Under the pieces are notes generated by a model. That model saw nothing but the letters and a program-made list of their open reading frames with translations, was not told the DNA's origin and searched no databases. Shown here one piece after another: positions 1-7,049 of a stretch of DNA of 33,885 nt. The DNA is taken from the IMG/VR virus record IMGVR_UViG_3300027733_000133, positions 1-33,885 of that record, one strand, 5' to 3'. The stretch comes from a virus. Both the position numbers and the translations under genes were made by a program. Each line of letters begins with the position of its first letter. Positions within the stretch are counted from its first letter, which is position 1.

Positions 1-15
1 AAATAATTTTATAAA

Positions 16-65
16 TCTTTATATATAAAAAAAAAAAAAAAAAAATAATATATATATAGAACTCA
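16..65. repeat. Left copy of near-identical terminal direct repeat
   Basis: Fifty bases running from TCTTTATATATAAAA through a long A-run and a TA-rich tract to GAACTCA. They match 33836-33885 at 48 of 50 positions with no length difference; the mismatches are A31 versus G33851 and A58 versus T33878. If the ends are joined, the two copies lie in tandem with a 65-nt period. This could be a genuine imperfect tandem repeat across a circular junction, a terminal repeat, or an assembly end in a low-complexity tract. Substitutions rather than indels argue against simple homopolymer error. Confidence 0.8.
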
Positions 66-232
66 GGAATAGATATTTTATATGTCTAGGTGATAATTTT
101 ATTTTTTACTAATAAGAGGTGATTTATATATCTATATTTATAAAAACTCAAAATCCTGAGTTTTTTGTAAGAAACGTATACATGGCGAGGCCTGTAGGGC
201 AAACTCAGGCTTAACCCTGAGTTTGCCTGAGT
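61..232. repeat. ACTCAGG/CCTGAGT repeat cluster, left end
   Basis: Five exact copies of a 7-mer lie in this stretch: ACTCAGG at 61-67 and 203-209, and CCTGAGT at 155-161, 216-222 and 226-232. Two are arranged as perfect inverted repeats. One is AAAAACTCA/TGAGTTTTT at 142-150/157-165; the other is AAACTCAGG/CCTGAGTTT at 201-209/216-224. The surrounding DNA is extremely AT-rich and has no gene. The cluster resembles iterons plus an unwinding region beside the primase/ATPase operon, but a regulator or terminase binding site is equally possible. I did not find the exact 7-mer elsewhere in the window by eye. Confidence 0.7.
142..165. terminator. Possible weak bidirectional terminator hairpin
   Basis: A 9-bp inverted repeat AAAAACTCA/TGAGTTTTT has a 6-nt loop, and its T-rich 3' arm lies within the stem. 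It sits 70 bp beyond the stop of the DUF3987 gene in the direction of that gene's transcription, so it could reduce read-through. The stem is AT-rich, and a stronger leftward terminator exists at 33647-33675 across the junction. It may instead be a protein-binding palindrome. Confidence 0.35.
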
Positions 233-1534
233 TTATTTAGTCCAGAAATAATACGTTGTTGGCCTTTGTGCGTTGTTTAGTTTTACGAGTTTAGTGTGGA
301 TTGAATTGTTTGCTGTAAGTTCGTCAAGTAGTTGTTTTCGTAGCATTGGCAGTATCTGTGCTGTTTTGCTTCCCAGCTCTTTTGCTGTTATGCCTTTTCT
401 ACCAGCCTCTTTTATTCTTGCTTTTAATAGTTTTGTTAATCGTTCGTTTTCGTTGTCTGAGCCTAGGTGTTTAAATTTTTGTGAGAATACTTTTATTGAT
501 TCCATTTCTAATATTTCAAACCAATGCAGGATTTCTATGTTTTGACACTGATCTATTAGCATTGCTCCTTGGATAGCTCTAACCCCTCCGCGATTATACA
601 TAGGAGCGAATGATTTGTTATCACCGGACAACGATATGCTTTTTTTCTTAAACCTATACACTAAATCATATTTTGCTTCGCTATAAGCCTCTGTTACTGG
701 TAATTGAGTCGAGCATAAAAACAAGTCTTTTGCATATTGCTGTTGTAATGCTAGTAAATCACTAATGATGCTGGCCGGAACTTGTATGTTGTGAAGCTTT
801 AATTTAATCGGCAATAAACCATTAAGGCCAAAAAGTAGCGAATATCTAGCTAAAGAGCCGTTTGCAAGGTCTGATGTCTTTAATCCGTCAAATATCTGTC
901 GTTCTGTGCTTAAGCCAAAAACACAGACATTAGGCTCAATAATCTTTTTAGCCGCGTTACCTTTTGTTTTTTTACCAGACAAAGAGCTGTTTGCCGAGGT
1001 ATAAGCCTCTGTGAGCAATACCACAATTTCTTTAGAGAATTGATTAGAATTTTTCCCGTTAATGCTCGATAGATACTCGCCAAACTCGTCAATATAAAAT
1101 AACATTGTTGGCGATTCTTCCAAACTATCCATGAAGGCCGCCCCTGATGCCATTTTTCCGTGTAAGCTATCACCCATGCCTATTGTTTCAAGTATTAACT
1201 TTGCAGCCTTAAACGGAAAATCCTTGCCTTCGCCTGATTCAGCCATTGCAATAAACATTAAGTTTCCTTTAATGTTCTCATAAGCAATGTTTCTGCCTAC
1301 AGCCACCGACATAACCGACATGGCCGCAGCAAAGGCTATAGCTGGTTGAGGATAAATACTTTCTTTTAAAATCCATTGCTGAATATCTCTAGCTATGCAA
1401 GGAAACGGTATTATGTAATCAATATCACTTGACAGGTCGGGCTTCCAGTCCTGCGCCTCTGGTTCGTCATTCTCTCTTTCTTTTAAGCGATCATCTAAAT
1501 ATTTTTGTCCAGCTGTCGGATTATTGGCTTGCAT
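233..1534 (-). CDS. DUF3987-family P-loop ATPase (replication)
   Basis: A 433-aa protein resembling DUF3987 proteins, the helicase-like ATPases found fused to or beside small primases in phages and mobile elements. It carries a P-loop-like AMAESGEGKD motif; Asp follows GK, as I recall in other DUF3987 members. It also has a Walker B-type segment, MLFYIDEFGEYL. It probably acts with the CHC2 protein encoded just upstream, loading at or unwinding an origin. The open frame extends to a TTG at 1573, but the ATG at 1534 is preferred. That start overlaps the primase end by 14 nt and has GAGG/GGTGGG purine runs upstream. The gene ends directly against the CCTGAGT cluster. Family assignment is good; biochemical role is inferred. 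Confidence 0.8.
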   Translation of the reverse strand: MQANNPTAGQKYLDDRLKERENDEPEAQDWKPDLSSDIDYIIPFPCIARDIQQWILKESIYPQPAIAFAAAMSVMSVAVGRNIAYENIKGNLMFIAMAESGEGKDFPFKAAKLILETIGMGDSLHGKMASGAAFMDSLEESPTMLFYIDEFGEYLSSINGKNSNQFSKEIVVLLTEAYTSANSSLSGKKTKGNAAKKIIEPNVCVFGLSTERQIFDGLKTSDLANGSLARYSLLFGLNGLLPIKLKLHNIQVPASIISDLLALQQQYAKDLFLCSTQLPVTEAYSEAKYDLVYRFKKKSISLSGDNKSFAPMYNRGGVRAIQGAMLIDQCQNIEILHWFEILEMESIKVFSQKFKHLGSDNENERLTKLLKARIKEAGRKGITAKELGSKTAQILPMLRKQLLDELTANNSIHTKLVKLNNAQRPTTYYFWTK

Positions 1535-1937
1535 AACCCACCGCCTCACTAATTCTTTGATATGCCAATTCAATACGTTTTAAGTCATTGCCCGATATTT
1601 TTATCTGATTAACAATATCAGATGCTGCAAGATGGATAATTCTAGTCTCGTATAATAGACACTTTAAAATGTCAGCAGCCGGAAATGGTTGGTATTCTCG
1701 CTTAAATCCTTCTTGATTTTCTGGAAACAAGTCACTTAACTCTAAGCCTATCGCCCCAACTATTGACGAAACATCACATCCACTAAAGCAGTGAATTAAA
1801 AGATTACCATTATCACATTCTTTAATCGCTAAAGAAGGCGACCTATCATCATGAGCAGGACAACAGGCTATCCATCTATTGTTTCCAGTTGACTTAACTT
1901 TTTGCAAATGCTGTAAGACATTATTGGCTATTGACAT
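1521..1937 (-). CDS. CHC2 zinc-finger primase fragment-type protein
   Basis: A 138-aa protein with a CHC2-type zinc-binding domain at about residues 20-60. The presumed ligands are Cys26-x2-His29 (CPAHDDRSPSL context) and Cys50-x3-Cys54 (HCFSGC), the spacing common in phage Toprim-primases. Full primases carry a TOPRIM catalytic domain after the finger; none is present here or in the next gene. The protein is therefore a stand-alone template-recognition module, or it works as a split unit with the DUF3987 protein. Its start overlaps the HTH gene by 17 nt and its end overlaps the ATPase gene, so the three are probably translationally coupled. Confidence 0.8.
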   Translation of the reverse strand: MSIANNVLQHLQKVKSTGNNRWIACCPAHDDRSPSLAIKECDNGNLLIHCFSGCDVSSIVGAIGLELSDLFPENQEGFKREYQPFPAADILKCLLYETRIIHLAASDIVNQIKISGNDLKRIELAYQRISEAVGYASQ

Positions 1938-2106
1938 GATTAATCTCTAGGTAGTCGCTCAATTTTTTAAAGGTTCTATACGTTGGGTTTATATCATCCC
2001 CCCTCTTAATACGTGAAATTTGCTGGTAGTTAATGCCAGTGGCTGCGGCTACTTTACTAATATTTTGCTTGTTAAGGTTATTTACGATTTGGTCTAGTGT
2101 TAGCAT
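1921..2106 (-). CDS. Cro/CI-type HTH DNA-binding protein
   Basis: A 61-aa protein consisting of little more than one helix-turn-helix (ISKVAAATGINYQQISRIKR, about residues 16-35), followed by the TYRTFKKLSDYLEI segment typical of XRE/Cro folds. It is the first gene of the leftward operon and faces the rightward early promoter across 200 bp of AT-rich DNA. It is therefore a natural regulator of both divergent units. The ATG at 2106 has only a weak ribosome site (TAGAG). No larger CI-like repressor with a dimerisation or protease domain is visible, so a Cro-like early switch is more likely than lysogenic repression. Confidence 0.75.
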   Translation of the reverse strand: MLTLDQIVNNLNKQNISKVAAATGINYQQISRIKRGDDINPTYRTFKKLSDYLEINHVNSQ

Positions 2107-2122
2107 GTTTATATACTCTAAA

Positions 2123-2145
2123 ATTTAAACTTATGGATTTAAACT
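2123..2145. promoter_or_regulatory. Candidate operator for the HTH regulator
   Basis: Two direct copies of ATTTAAACT lie at 2123-2131 and 2137-2145, 14 bp apart, just upstream of the HTH gene. A nearby near-copy of the late -10 motif (TGTTATATAG on the minus strand) lies at about 2144-2155. Placement suggests autoregulation of the leftward operon. No binding data can be inferred, and AT-rich DNA produces such repeats by chance. Confidence 0.35.
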
Positions 2146-2240
2146 ATATAACATTAATGCTATAATTAAAACCTAATTTTTAAATTATTTTAAAATCCTT
2201 ACAAAGTTTTTATTATAGAAAAAAAAAGAATATAAATAAT

Positions 2241-2269
2241 TTTACTTTTTAAAAAATTTATAATATAAT
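2241..2269 (+). promoter_or_regulatory. Rightward early promoter
   Basis: A sigma70-like promoter with TTTACT (2241-2246), a 17-bp spacer and a perfect TATAAT (2264-2269); a second overlapping TATAAT is at 2259-2264. It stands 40 bp ahead of the first plus-strand gene, in an A/T-tract-rich region that could act as an UP element. The same -35 (TTTACT) recurs at 7567. Confidence 0.7.
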
Positions 2270-2308
2270 TACCTCGAACTAAAAAAACAACCTAACCGAG
2301 ACAATGCG

Positions 2309-2524
2309 ATGATTAAATTTGAAACAAACAAAGCTTACAAAAACCGTTCAATTTGTGATTCTGAAATGTTTTTTGAAATAACAGTTATTTCAAGAACTGA
2401 AAAAACTATCAAAGCATTAGTTGATGGAGTGGTTAAAACTTTACGCATTGCCATTTATGAAGGGCGTGAATTTGTAAAACCTTGGGGCTCTTATTCGATG
2501 TGTCCAATTATTAACGCAGCATAA
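2309..2524 (+). CDS. Small hypothetical early protein
   Basis: A 71-aa protein, first in the rightward operon. It has a compact mixed beta pattern (FEITVISRTEKTIKAL) with two conserved-looking cysteines (SICDSEMF and SMCPI). I recall similar short phage/plasmid proteins starting with an F-x-x-NKAYKNRSICD-like segment, but I cannot name a family or function. The ATG follows CCGAG by about 8 nt. Confidence 0.7.
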   Translation: MIKFETNKAYKNRSICDSEMFFEITVISRTEKTIKALVDGVVKTLRIAIYEGREFVKPWGSYSMCPIINAA

Positions 2525-2533
2525 AACAAACCT

Positions 2534-2547
2534 CCCCAGAAGTGGGG
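2534..2547 (+). other. Conserved RNA hairpin CCCC-AGAAGT-GGGG (copy 1)
   Basis: A tetra-C/tetra-G stem with a 6-nt loop, lying 10 nt after the stop of the preceding gene and 18 nt before the start of the RHH gene. A near-identical element (loop AGAAAT) lies at 7780-7793, also just downstream of a small gene. There is no T-tract, so it is not a standard terminator. A translational operator or mRNA-stability element is possible. Confidence 0.5.
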
Positions 2548-2565
2548 CAACCAACGGAGCAAAGC

Positions 2566-2733
2566 ATGACCTCAGAAGATGAACAAAAAGCATTTAAAGC
2601 ATCACAAGAACGAACACTAGTATCTATTAGTGCTGAACTACACAAAAAACTAAAAGTAATGGCAGTATCAACATCAACAAGCATTTATGTCTTAGCTGAT
2701 GAAGCGATTACAAAATACTTAAAAGGCAAGTAG
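2566..2733 (+). CDS. Ribbon-helix-helix (Arc/CopG-like) protein
   Basis: A 55-aa protein whose segment RTLVSISAELHKKLKVMAVS followed by TSTSIYVLADEAITKYL fits the beta strand, helix, helix plan of Arc/CopG-type DNA-binding dimers. It is probably a regulator of the early operon. A GTG exists at 2542, but the ATG at 2566 is chosen. It has GGAG six bases upstream, whereas the GTG start would lie inside the CCCC/GGGG hairpin. The proximity suggests the hairpin could influence this gene's translation. Confidence 0.65.
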   Translation: MTSEDEQKAFKASQERTLVSISAELHKKLKVMAVSTSTSIYVLADEAITKYLKGK

Positions 2734-2734
2734 A

Positions 2735-3580
2735 ATGGCAATCCCTAGCTTAGACAATGTAAAGTTTGATGATATTGAATTGGCAGTTAAGACAAAGAAA
2801 AGACCACAGTTCAGCATCATCTATGGCAAGGGCGGTATAGGCAAAACTACAGCCGCTTGTTATTCACCTGACCCAGTTATCTTGCCAGTTGGTAGAGAAA
2901 CAGGTCAAGAAAGAATGATTGATAATGGTGTTCCTTCTTTTGAAAATACAAAAGGAATGCCACCTATTGAGTTTGTCTTTGGCTGTATGCAAAAGCTACT
3001 TAAAACTGAGCATAGCCGCAAGACATTAATCATAGATAATATTGGTTCATTTCGTGAGGCAGTAGAGGAAGATGTAGAGGCGGACAACAAAGGCGTTGAC
3101 CTTAAAGCTTATGGCAAGGGCGCAGCATTAGCATATCCATACTACACAAGACTATTAGCTGGCATAGATGCCATCATGAAAAAGAAAGACATGCACGTCA
3201 TTCTAATTGCTCATGATGTTCTTTATAATATTAACAAAGAAGATGGCACGTATTACCAACGTATCGGCATTAACGCACCAGCAGGAGAAAATACAAACGT
3301 GCGAGGATTATTAGAAGCAAGAGCGCATAACGTACTTTATATCAGAGGTGAAGATCCAACCAGAACCGTTAAAGGTGTTATGGGTGGAGTTAAACAAATA
3401 GCCACATCAGGCAAAATAAACCGAGTAATTTACACCAAACCGCAAGGTACATTCTTTGCAAAGAGTCGCGTCAATGCTGAGCCTTACTATGAAATAGAAC
3501 CCACAGAAACCGAGGAGGACTTATTAAACAATAAAACAAATGAAACTTTAATACAACTTTTTACTGACCTTTATAAATAA
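2735..3580 (+). CDS. Sak4-like RecA/AAA ATPase (AAA_24)
   Basis: A 281-aa P-loop protein with Walker A GKGGIGKTT (about residues 31-39), a Walker B-type TLIIDN (about 97-102) and a later MHVILIAHD strand. This is the layout of phage 'nucleotide-binding proteins' of the AAA_24/Sak4 group. These are short Rad51/RecA-core proteins known to promote single-strand annealing together with a phage SSB. The gene order fits: an SSB-like gene follows after 27 nt. Its likely role is recombination-dependent replication or repair in the cytoplasm. The start ATG directly follows the RHH stop and has AAGG upstream. Confidence 0.85.
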   Translation: MAIPSLDNVKFDDIELAVKTKKRPQFSIIYGKGGIGKTTAACYSPDPVILPVGRETGQERMIDNGVPSFENTKGMPPIEFVFGCMQKLLKTEHSRKTLIIDNIGSFREAVEEDVEADNKGVDLKAYGKGAALAYPYYTRLLAGIDAIMKKKDMHVILIAHDVLYNINKEDGTYYQRIGINAPAGENTNVRGLLEARAHNVLYIRGEDPTRTVKGVMGGVKQIATSGKINRVIYTKPQGTFFAKSRVNAEPYYEIEPTETEEDLLNNKTNETLIQLFTDLYK

Positions 3581-3607
3581 ATTAAAACTAAATCAAGGAA
3601 TAAGGAA

Positions 3608-4156
3608 ATGTCATTTTTTACTAAATCAACTGGCGAATCTGTAGAACAAACAACTGAATTTACAAACACAGGATTACAAGCCTTAATTCCAGACGGAACT
3701 CAATTAATATGTGCTATTGCTGGTTCATCATGGGAACCAGAAACACAATACAAAGGCAAGACTGTAAAGGTTATGCTTCACGTTATTCAAGCTGGTAAGT
3801 TTAAAGACTTTATCGTTAATGATAGCTTGAAGTTATTTGATAATAAAGCCTTTGTAGCTGACAAAGCATTAGAAAAGCTAATGACTTATGACGCAATCTG
3901 CACAGGTCAATTATATTCTGCTGATAAGGCTGGCAAAGATATTTTAGACAATAACGAACTGTTAGCCAGAGCATTAAATGGTGGTGAAGTGTTAGTTACT
4001 TTTGCTGAATATTCTATTGACCGTGACGACGGCACAAAGATTACAGGTAACTGGGTGCGTAGCATCAGTGCTAAGCCTAAACCAGCTCCAAAGGCAGCCT
4101 CTCCAGTCATCAACTATGCTTCAGAAGAAGAAGCATTGGCTGACGTTAATTTCTAA
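3608..4156 (+). CDS. SSB-like single-stranded DNA-binding protein (DUF669-like)
   Basis: A 182-aa protein resembling the DUF669-type phage proteins that accompany Sak4 ATPases. It has a beta-rich OB-fold-like body (TQYKGKTVKVMLHVI, then KDFIVNDSLKLFD), a Pro/Ala/Lys linker (about 155-165) and an acidic C-terminal tip, EEEALADVNF. The acidic tip ending in Phe mirrors the protein-interaction tail of bacterial SSB. It probably coats ssDNA and recruits the upstream ATPase. There is a strong purine-rich ribosome site (AAGGAATAAGGA). Confidence 0.75.
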   Translation: MSFFTKSTGESVEQTTEFTNTGLQALIPDGTQLICAIAGSSWEPETQYKGKTVKVMLHVIQAGKFKDFIVNDSLKLFDNKAFVADKALEKLMTYDAICTGQLYSADKAGKDILDNNELLARALNGGEVLVTFAEYSIDRDDGTKITGNWVRSISAKPKPAPKAASPVINYASEEEALADVNF

Positions 4157-4208
4157 ATATTAAACCTAATGCACAAGGATGTGCAATTATCTAAACAAGA
4201 GAGCAGTA

Positions 4209-4406
4209 ATGTTATCAACAAATATTTATAAACAAACAAAAACCCCAAATTTATTTAAAAACACCTATTGGGGGAGTCATGCTTATGAAAAATGCAACAT
4301 AGAAATAATAGAAAACAGAAATAAATTTGTTATTGAATATCAAATAAAAAAACAATCCGCAAGAATGTCTTATGCTCAAGATATATGGGCAAATTATGAC
4401 AATTGA
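4209..4406 (+). CDS. Hypothetical protein, 5' half of a TGA-split frame
   Basis: A 65-aa unrecognised, Lys/Asn-rich protein. A longer start at 4179 exists but has AAGG directly abutting it; the ATG at 4209 has AGAGAG at a normal distance. The frame ends at TGA (4404-4406) and then stays open, in the same frame, to 4637, so this and the next ORF may be one gene broken by a nonsense codon. The DNA of 4209-4637 is noticeably more AT-rich than its neighbours, consistent with recent acquisition. Confidence 0.5.
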   Translation: MLSTNIYKQTKTPNLFKNTYWGSHAYEKCNIEIIENRNKFVIEYQIKKQSARMSYAQDIWANYDN

Positions 4407-4451
4407 TTTGACCACAAAGAATTTTATAATTTATTAGACGGTCGAGTGTTA

Positions 4452-4637
4452 ATGTTGTTTAGTTCATATAAAGGGTATATTAATTCAGAAGAAAAATTTG
4501 AAAAGGATTTTAAAGAGCTTGGGTATGAATTAATTTATCCACTTTACGTTGAAGAAGCTAATTCTTATATAAAAATATTTAGCTCAAGAAAAAAATTAAA
4601 TTCATTTTTAAAAAATTGCTGTTTTGTTAAATATTAA
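4452..4637 (+). CDS. Hypothetical protein, 3' half of a TGA-split frame
   Basis: A 61-aa unrecognised protein in the same frame as the ORF ending at 4406. The 15 codons before this ATG are open, so the two could be read as a single product of about 142 aa if the TGA were absent or suppressed. GTG 4446 is an alternative start; ATG 4452 has GAG five bases upstream and could be used by reinitiation. It is aromatic/Lys-rich with no membrane segment. It could also be an independent small gene. Confidence 0.45.
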   Translation: MLFSSYKGYINSEEKFEKDFKELGYELIYPLYVEEANSYIKIFSSRKKLNSFLKNCCFVKY

Positions 4638-4654
4638 ACAAAGGACTAAAACAA

Positions 4655-5164
4655 ATGTCAACAATATACGAACTGTCCCAAGAGCAACAAGACTTATTAG
4701 ATGCTTTATTTTGGGATGATGAAGACGAAGTATCGCTACACAGACTTGAAACAATACGCGGAACAGTAGAACAAAAGCTTCAATTCTTATCTACTCTTTA
4801 TGCAGAGCAAAAAGCCAATGCTGATTTGGCTATTGAGACTTTAAAGATTGCAACTAAAAGACTTAAGGCTCAATCAGATCGTGCTGAAAAGGCAAGGGAC
4901 AGATTAAAAGGTTTTATCCTTAACACAATGCTAACTTTTGAAGTAAAGCAAGTTAAGGGCGAGGTGTGCAACTTGTCTTACTATTACCCTGCTGCATCAC
5001 TTAAGTTACTAGAAACTTTAGACATCGCTAATTTGCCTGACAGCTGCAAAGAAATCATAGAGACAGTCAAAATAAACAATGCAGAGATAAAAAGAAGATT
5101 AGGCGAAGGCGAAGAAATAGAAGGCGCGTATCTTGTAAAAACGGCATCACTGCGGATGTCATAA
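4655..5164 (+). CDS. Siphovirus Gp157-like protein
   Basis: A 169-aa protein with the Gp157 architecture: a short N-terminal YELSQEQQDLLDAL segment, a long charged helical coiled coil (about 35-90), then a C-terminal beta region with LPDSCKEI. Gp157 was first described in streptococcal siphophages, where it was linked to phage resistance phenotypes; in many phages it sits in the replication module, as here. Its mechanism is unknown. It overlaps the helicase start as TAATG, implying coupled translation. AAGGA precedes the ATG. Confidence 0.75.
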   Translation: MSTIYELSQEQQDLLDALFWDDEDEVSLHRLETIRGTVEQKLQFLSTLYAEQKANADLAIETLKIATKRLKAQSDRAEKARDRLKGFILNTMLTFEVKQVKGEVCNLSYYYPAASLKLLETLDIANLPDSCKEIIETVKINNAEIKRRLGEGEEIEGAYLVKTASLRMS

Positions 5165-6831
5165 TGAAAAAGACGCTGCGCTATTATCAAAACGAAACGT
5201 GTCAAGAAATAGCAAAGTCATGGGCGCGTAAAGAGCGCCCATACGCAAGCGTTATGACTGGACTTGGCAAGAGTTTAATATTTGCCGCTCTTACAAAATA
5301 TGGATTAAACAAAGGTTATAGAGTATTGCAACTTGTGCCAAGACTGGAACTGGTAGAGCAAAACAGAGCCGAGACATTAGCTTATATTGACGACAAGCGC
5401 TTAGTGGGTATTGTTTGCGGGCAACTTAATAAAAGCCAAAACAAACACCAAGCCGTTATTGCTATGGCTTCATCATTCGTAAACAAACGAGCAATTAGTG
5501 GAGTGTTTGACATCCTGCTCATTGATGAGTGTCACAGGATGAAGCTGTGCGGCCTAGATGGTCAGCGTGGTATTTATGAAAAGATTGTCACAAGCCTATT
5601 AAGACTTAACCCAAACATGATGATAGCTGGCCTGACCGGAACGCCTTACAGACTAGATCAGGGCGAACTGCACGAAAAGAGCCACAAGACACTGCCTTTC
5701 TTTACTCATAAAGTTTATGACACATCCATCTATCCAAGCATAAAGCGATTAATTAATGAGGGGCATTTATCCCATGTTGAAACCTTAAACACAAGCGTTC
5801 ATGTTGATTTAAACAACGTTAAAATGTTAGGAGGTGACTATAGCAAAGATGATGCAGGCGTAAAATTTGACGCTATTATAGACAATGCCGTGGATGATAT
5901 GCGCTATCAGTTTGAGGCCAACGACATCAAGACCGCTATTATATTTTGTTCAACATTAACTAATGCCAAGCACATATTGAACAAATGGAATGACGATAGC
6001 ACCATGCGTATTGTGTGCGGTGATGATGCTATTTGCACTAAACAACAACGTAAGGCCGCCATTGACTGGATAAAGAATGGTACTGGTTGCCGTTATATAG
6101 TTAATGTGGATATATTGGCAGAGGGCTTTGATTTTAAGGCTTTAGAGTGTTGCGTGCTAATGCGAGCTACCAAGTCAGCAGTGCTAATGGTGCAAATGGT
6201 AGGCAGGATTATCAGGCCGCATGATGACAAAGAACATGCTTTCTTATTAGACTATGGCACAAACATAGAGCGACTGGGTGAGATAGACAACATTATTATG
6301 CCTAAAACTAAGATGCGAGCAGGAGACGCGCCTAAAAAGCTTTGTGGTATTAAGGACTGCGGAACAATTAATATTTTGTCGGCTAAGAAATGCAAAGAAT
6401 GTGGCGCAGAATTTATAAGCGAGTCAGAAGATGGTTTATATACGATGAGAACCAAGGCGCAAGCACTAGCAATAAAACAATCATTAAGCACTAATTATGA
6501 GATAAACAGCATTAGTTATGAGCTGGCGTATAGTAAAAAAGACAGCATAGAAATGATTAAAATGAAGTTTTACGGTGCTAATGGCGGTGAGATCCACACG
6601 CATTATTTGTGTCTTGATCACAAAGGTTTTGCTGGAGATAATGCTAAGCGGTTTTTTATGAGTCTGTTTAAAAACGCTAAAGACTTTTATAAGCTTGGAA
6701 ACCTTATTACATGTCAAAACGCTTTAATACTCTTGACCGATGCACCTCACTTTTTTAAAGAATTTTTATCTATTGATCTTGTTGAGGACGGTAAGTTTTT
6801 TAAAATTGTTAGAATGGAGTTTTCAAAATAA
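5164..6831 (+). CDS. SF2 DEAD/DEAH-type helicase with zinc ribbon
   Basis: A 555-aa superfamily 2 helicase. Motifs in order are motif I MTGLGKSL (31-38), motif II DECH (121-124), motif III-like GLTGTPYRLD, and motif VI QMVGRIIRP. A C-terminal four-cysteine module follows (CGIKDCGT and CKECG), probably a zinc ribbon. The arrangement resembles RadD/YejH-type helicases found in phage replication modules. It is probably an ATP-driven DNA-unwinding or branch-remodelling enzyme in recombination-dependent replication. It overlaps the Gp157 stop at its start and is followed by the VRR-NUC nuclease, a common pairing. Confidence 0.88.
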   Translation: MKKTLRYYQNETCQEIAKSWARKERPYASVMTGLGKSLIFAALTKYGLNKGYRVLQLVPRLELVEQNRAETLAYIDDKRLVGIVCGQLNKSQNKHQAVIAMASSFVNKRAISGVFDILLIDECHRMKLCGLDGQRGIYEKIVTSLLRLNPNMMIAGLTGTPYRLDQGELHEKSHKTLPFFTHKVYDTSIYPSIKRLINEGHLSHVETLNTSVHVDLNNVKMLGGDYSKDDAGVKFDAIIDNAVDDMRYQFEANDIKTAIIFCSTLTNAKHILNKWNDDSTMRIVCGDDAICTKQQRKAAIDWIKNGTGCRYIVNVDILAEGFDFKALECCVLMRATKSAVLMVQMVGRIIRPHDDKEHAFLLDYGTNIERLGEIDNIIMPKTKMRAGDAPKKLCGIKDCGTINILSAKKCKECGAEFISESEDGLYTMRTKAQALAIKQSLSTNYEINSISYELAYSKKDSIEMIKMKFYGANGGEIHTHYLCLDHKGFAGDNAKRFFMSLFKNAKDFYKLGNLITCQNALILLTDAPHFFKEFLSIDLVEDGKFFKIVRMEFSK

Positions 6832-6845
6832 ATATTTTAGAGAAA

Positions 6846-7049
6846 TTGCAAAGCCTTAAAAATAAAGAGGCTTTGTACATTGCACCATTAATGCCTGAGC
6901 GCGTCATGATGCCAGACGGCTTACTATCTATGAGCGATGCTGTTTTTAGCGTCGCTCTTTTCCATTTAGACGTTGAGCCGGACGATATCCACGACTTAAT
7001 GTTTAAACCGCCAGAAACCAGAGAGAATATTTTAAATGATTACCGATGA
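6846..7049 (+). CDS. Small hypothetical protein with ambiguous start
   Basis: A 67-aa acidic protein between the helicase and the nuclease, overlapping the nuclease by 14 nt. Its start is unclear. TTG 6846 has only GAG close by, and the first ATG (6891) has no ribosome site and would remove a plausible N-terminus. The frame is open upstream to ATA at 6828, which overlaps the helicase stop as ATAA. GGAG lies 8 nt before it, and it would give an N-terminus (M)NILEKLQSLK. A rare AUA start, or an ATG lost by mutation, are both possible. No family recognised. Confidence 0.55.
   Translation: MQSLKNKEALYIAPLMPERVMMPDGLLSMSDAVFSVALFHLDVEPDDIHDLMFKPPETRENILNDYR

Noticed and set aside
201-224. Perfect AAACTCAGG/CCTGAGTTT inverted repeat as a terminator
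   Set aside because: No T-tract on either strand; better explained as paired copies of the ACTCAGG site.
2542-2565. Upstream GTG start for the RHH gene
   Set aside because: It lies within the CCCC/GGGG hairpin and has no ribosome site; ATG 2566 has GGAG at six bases.
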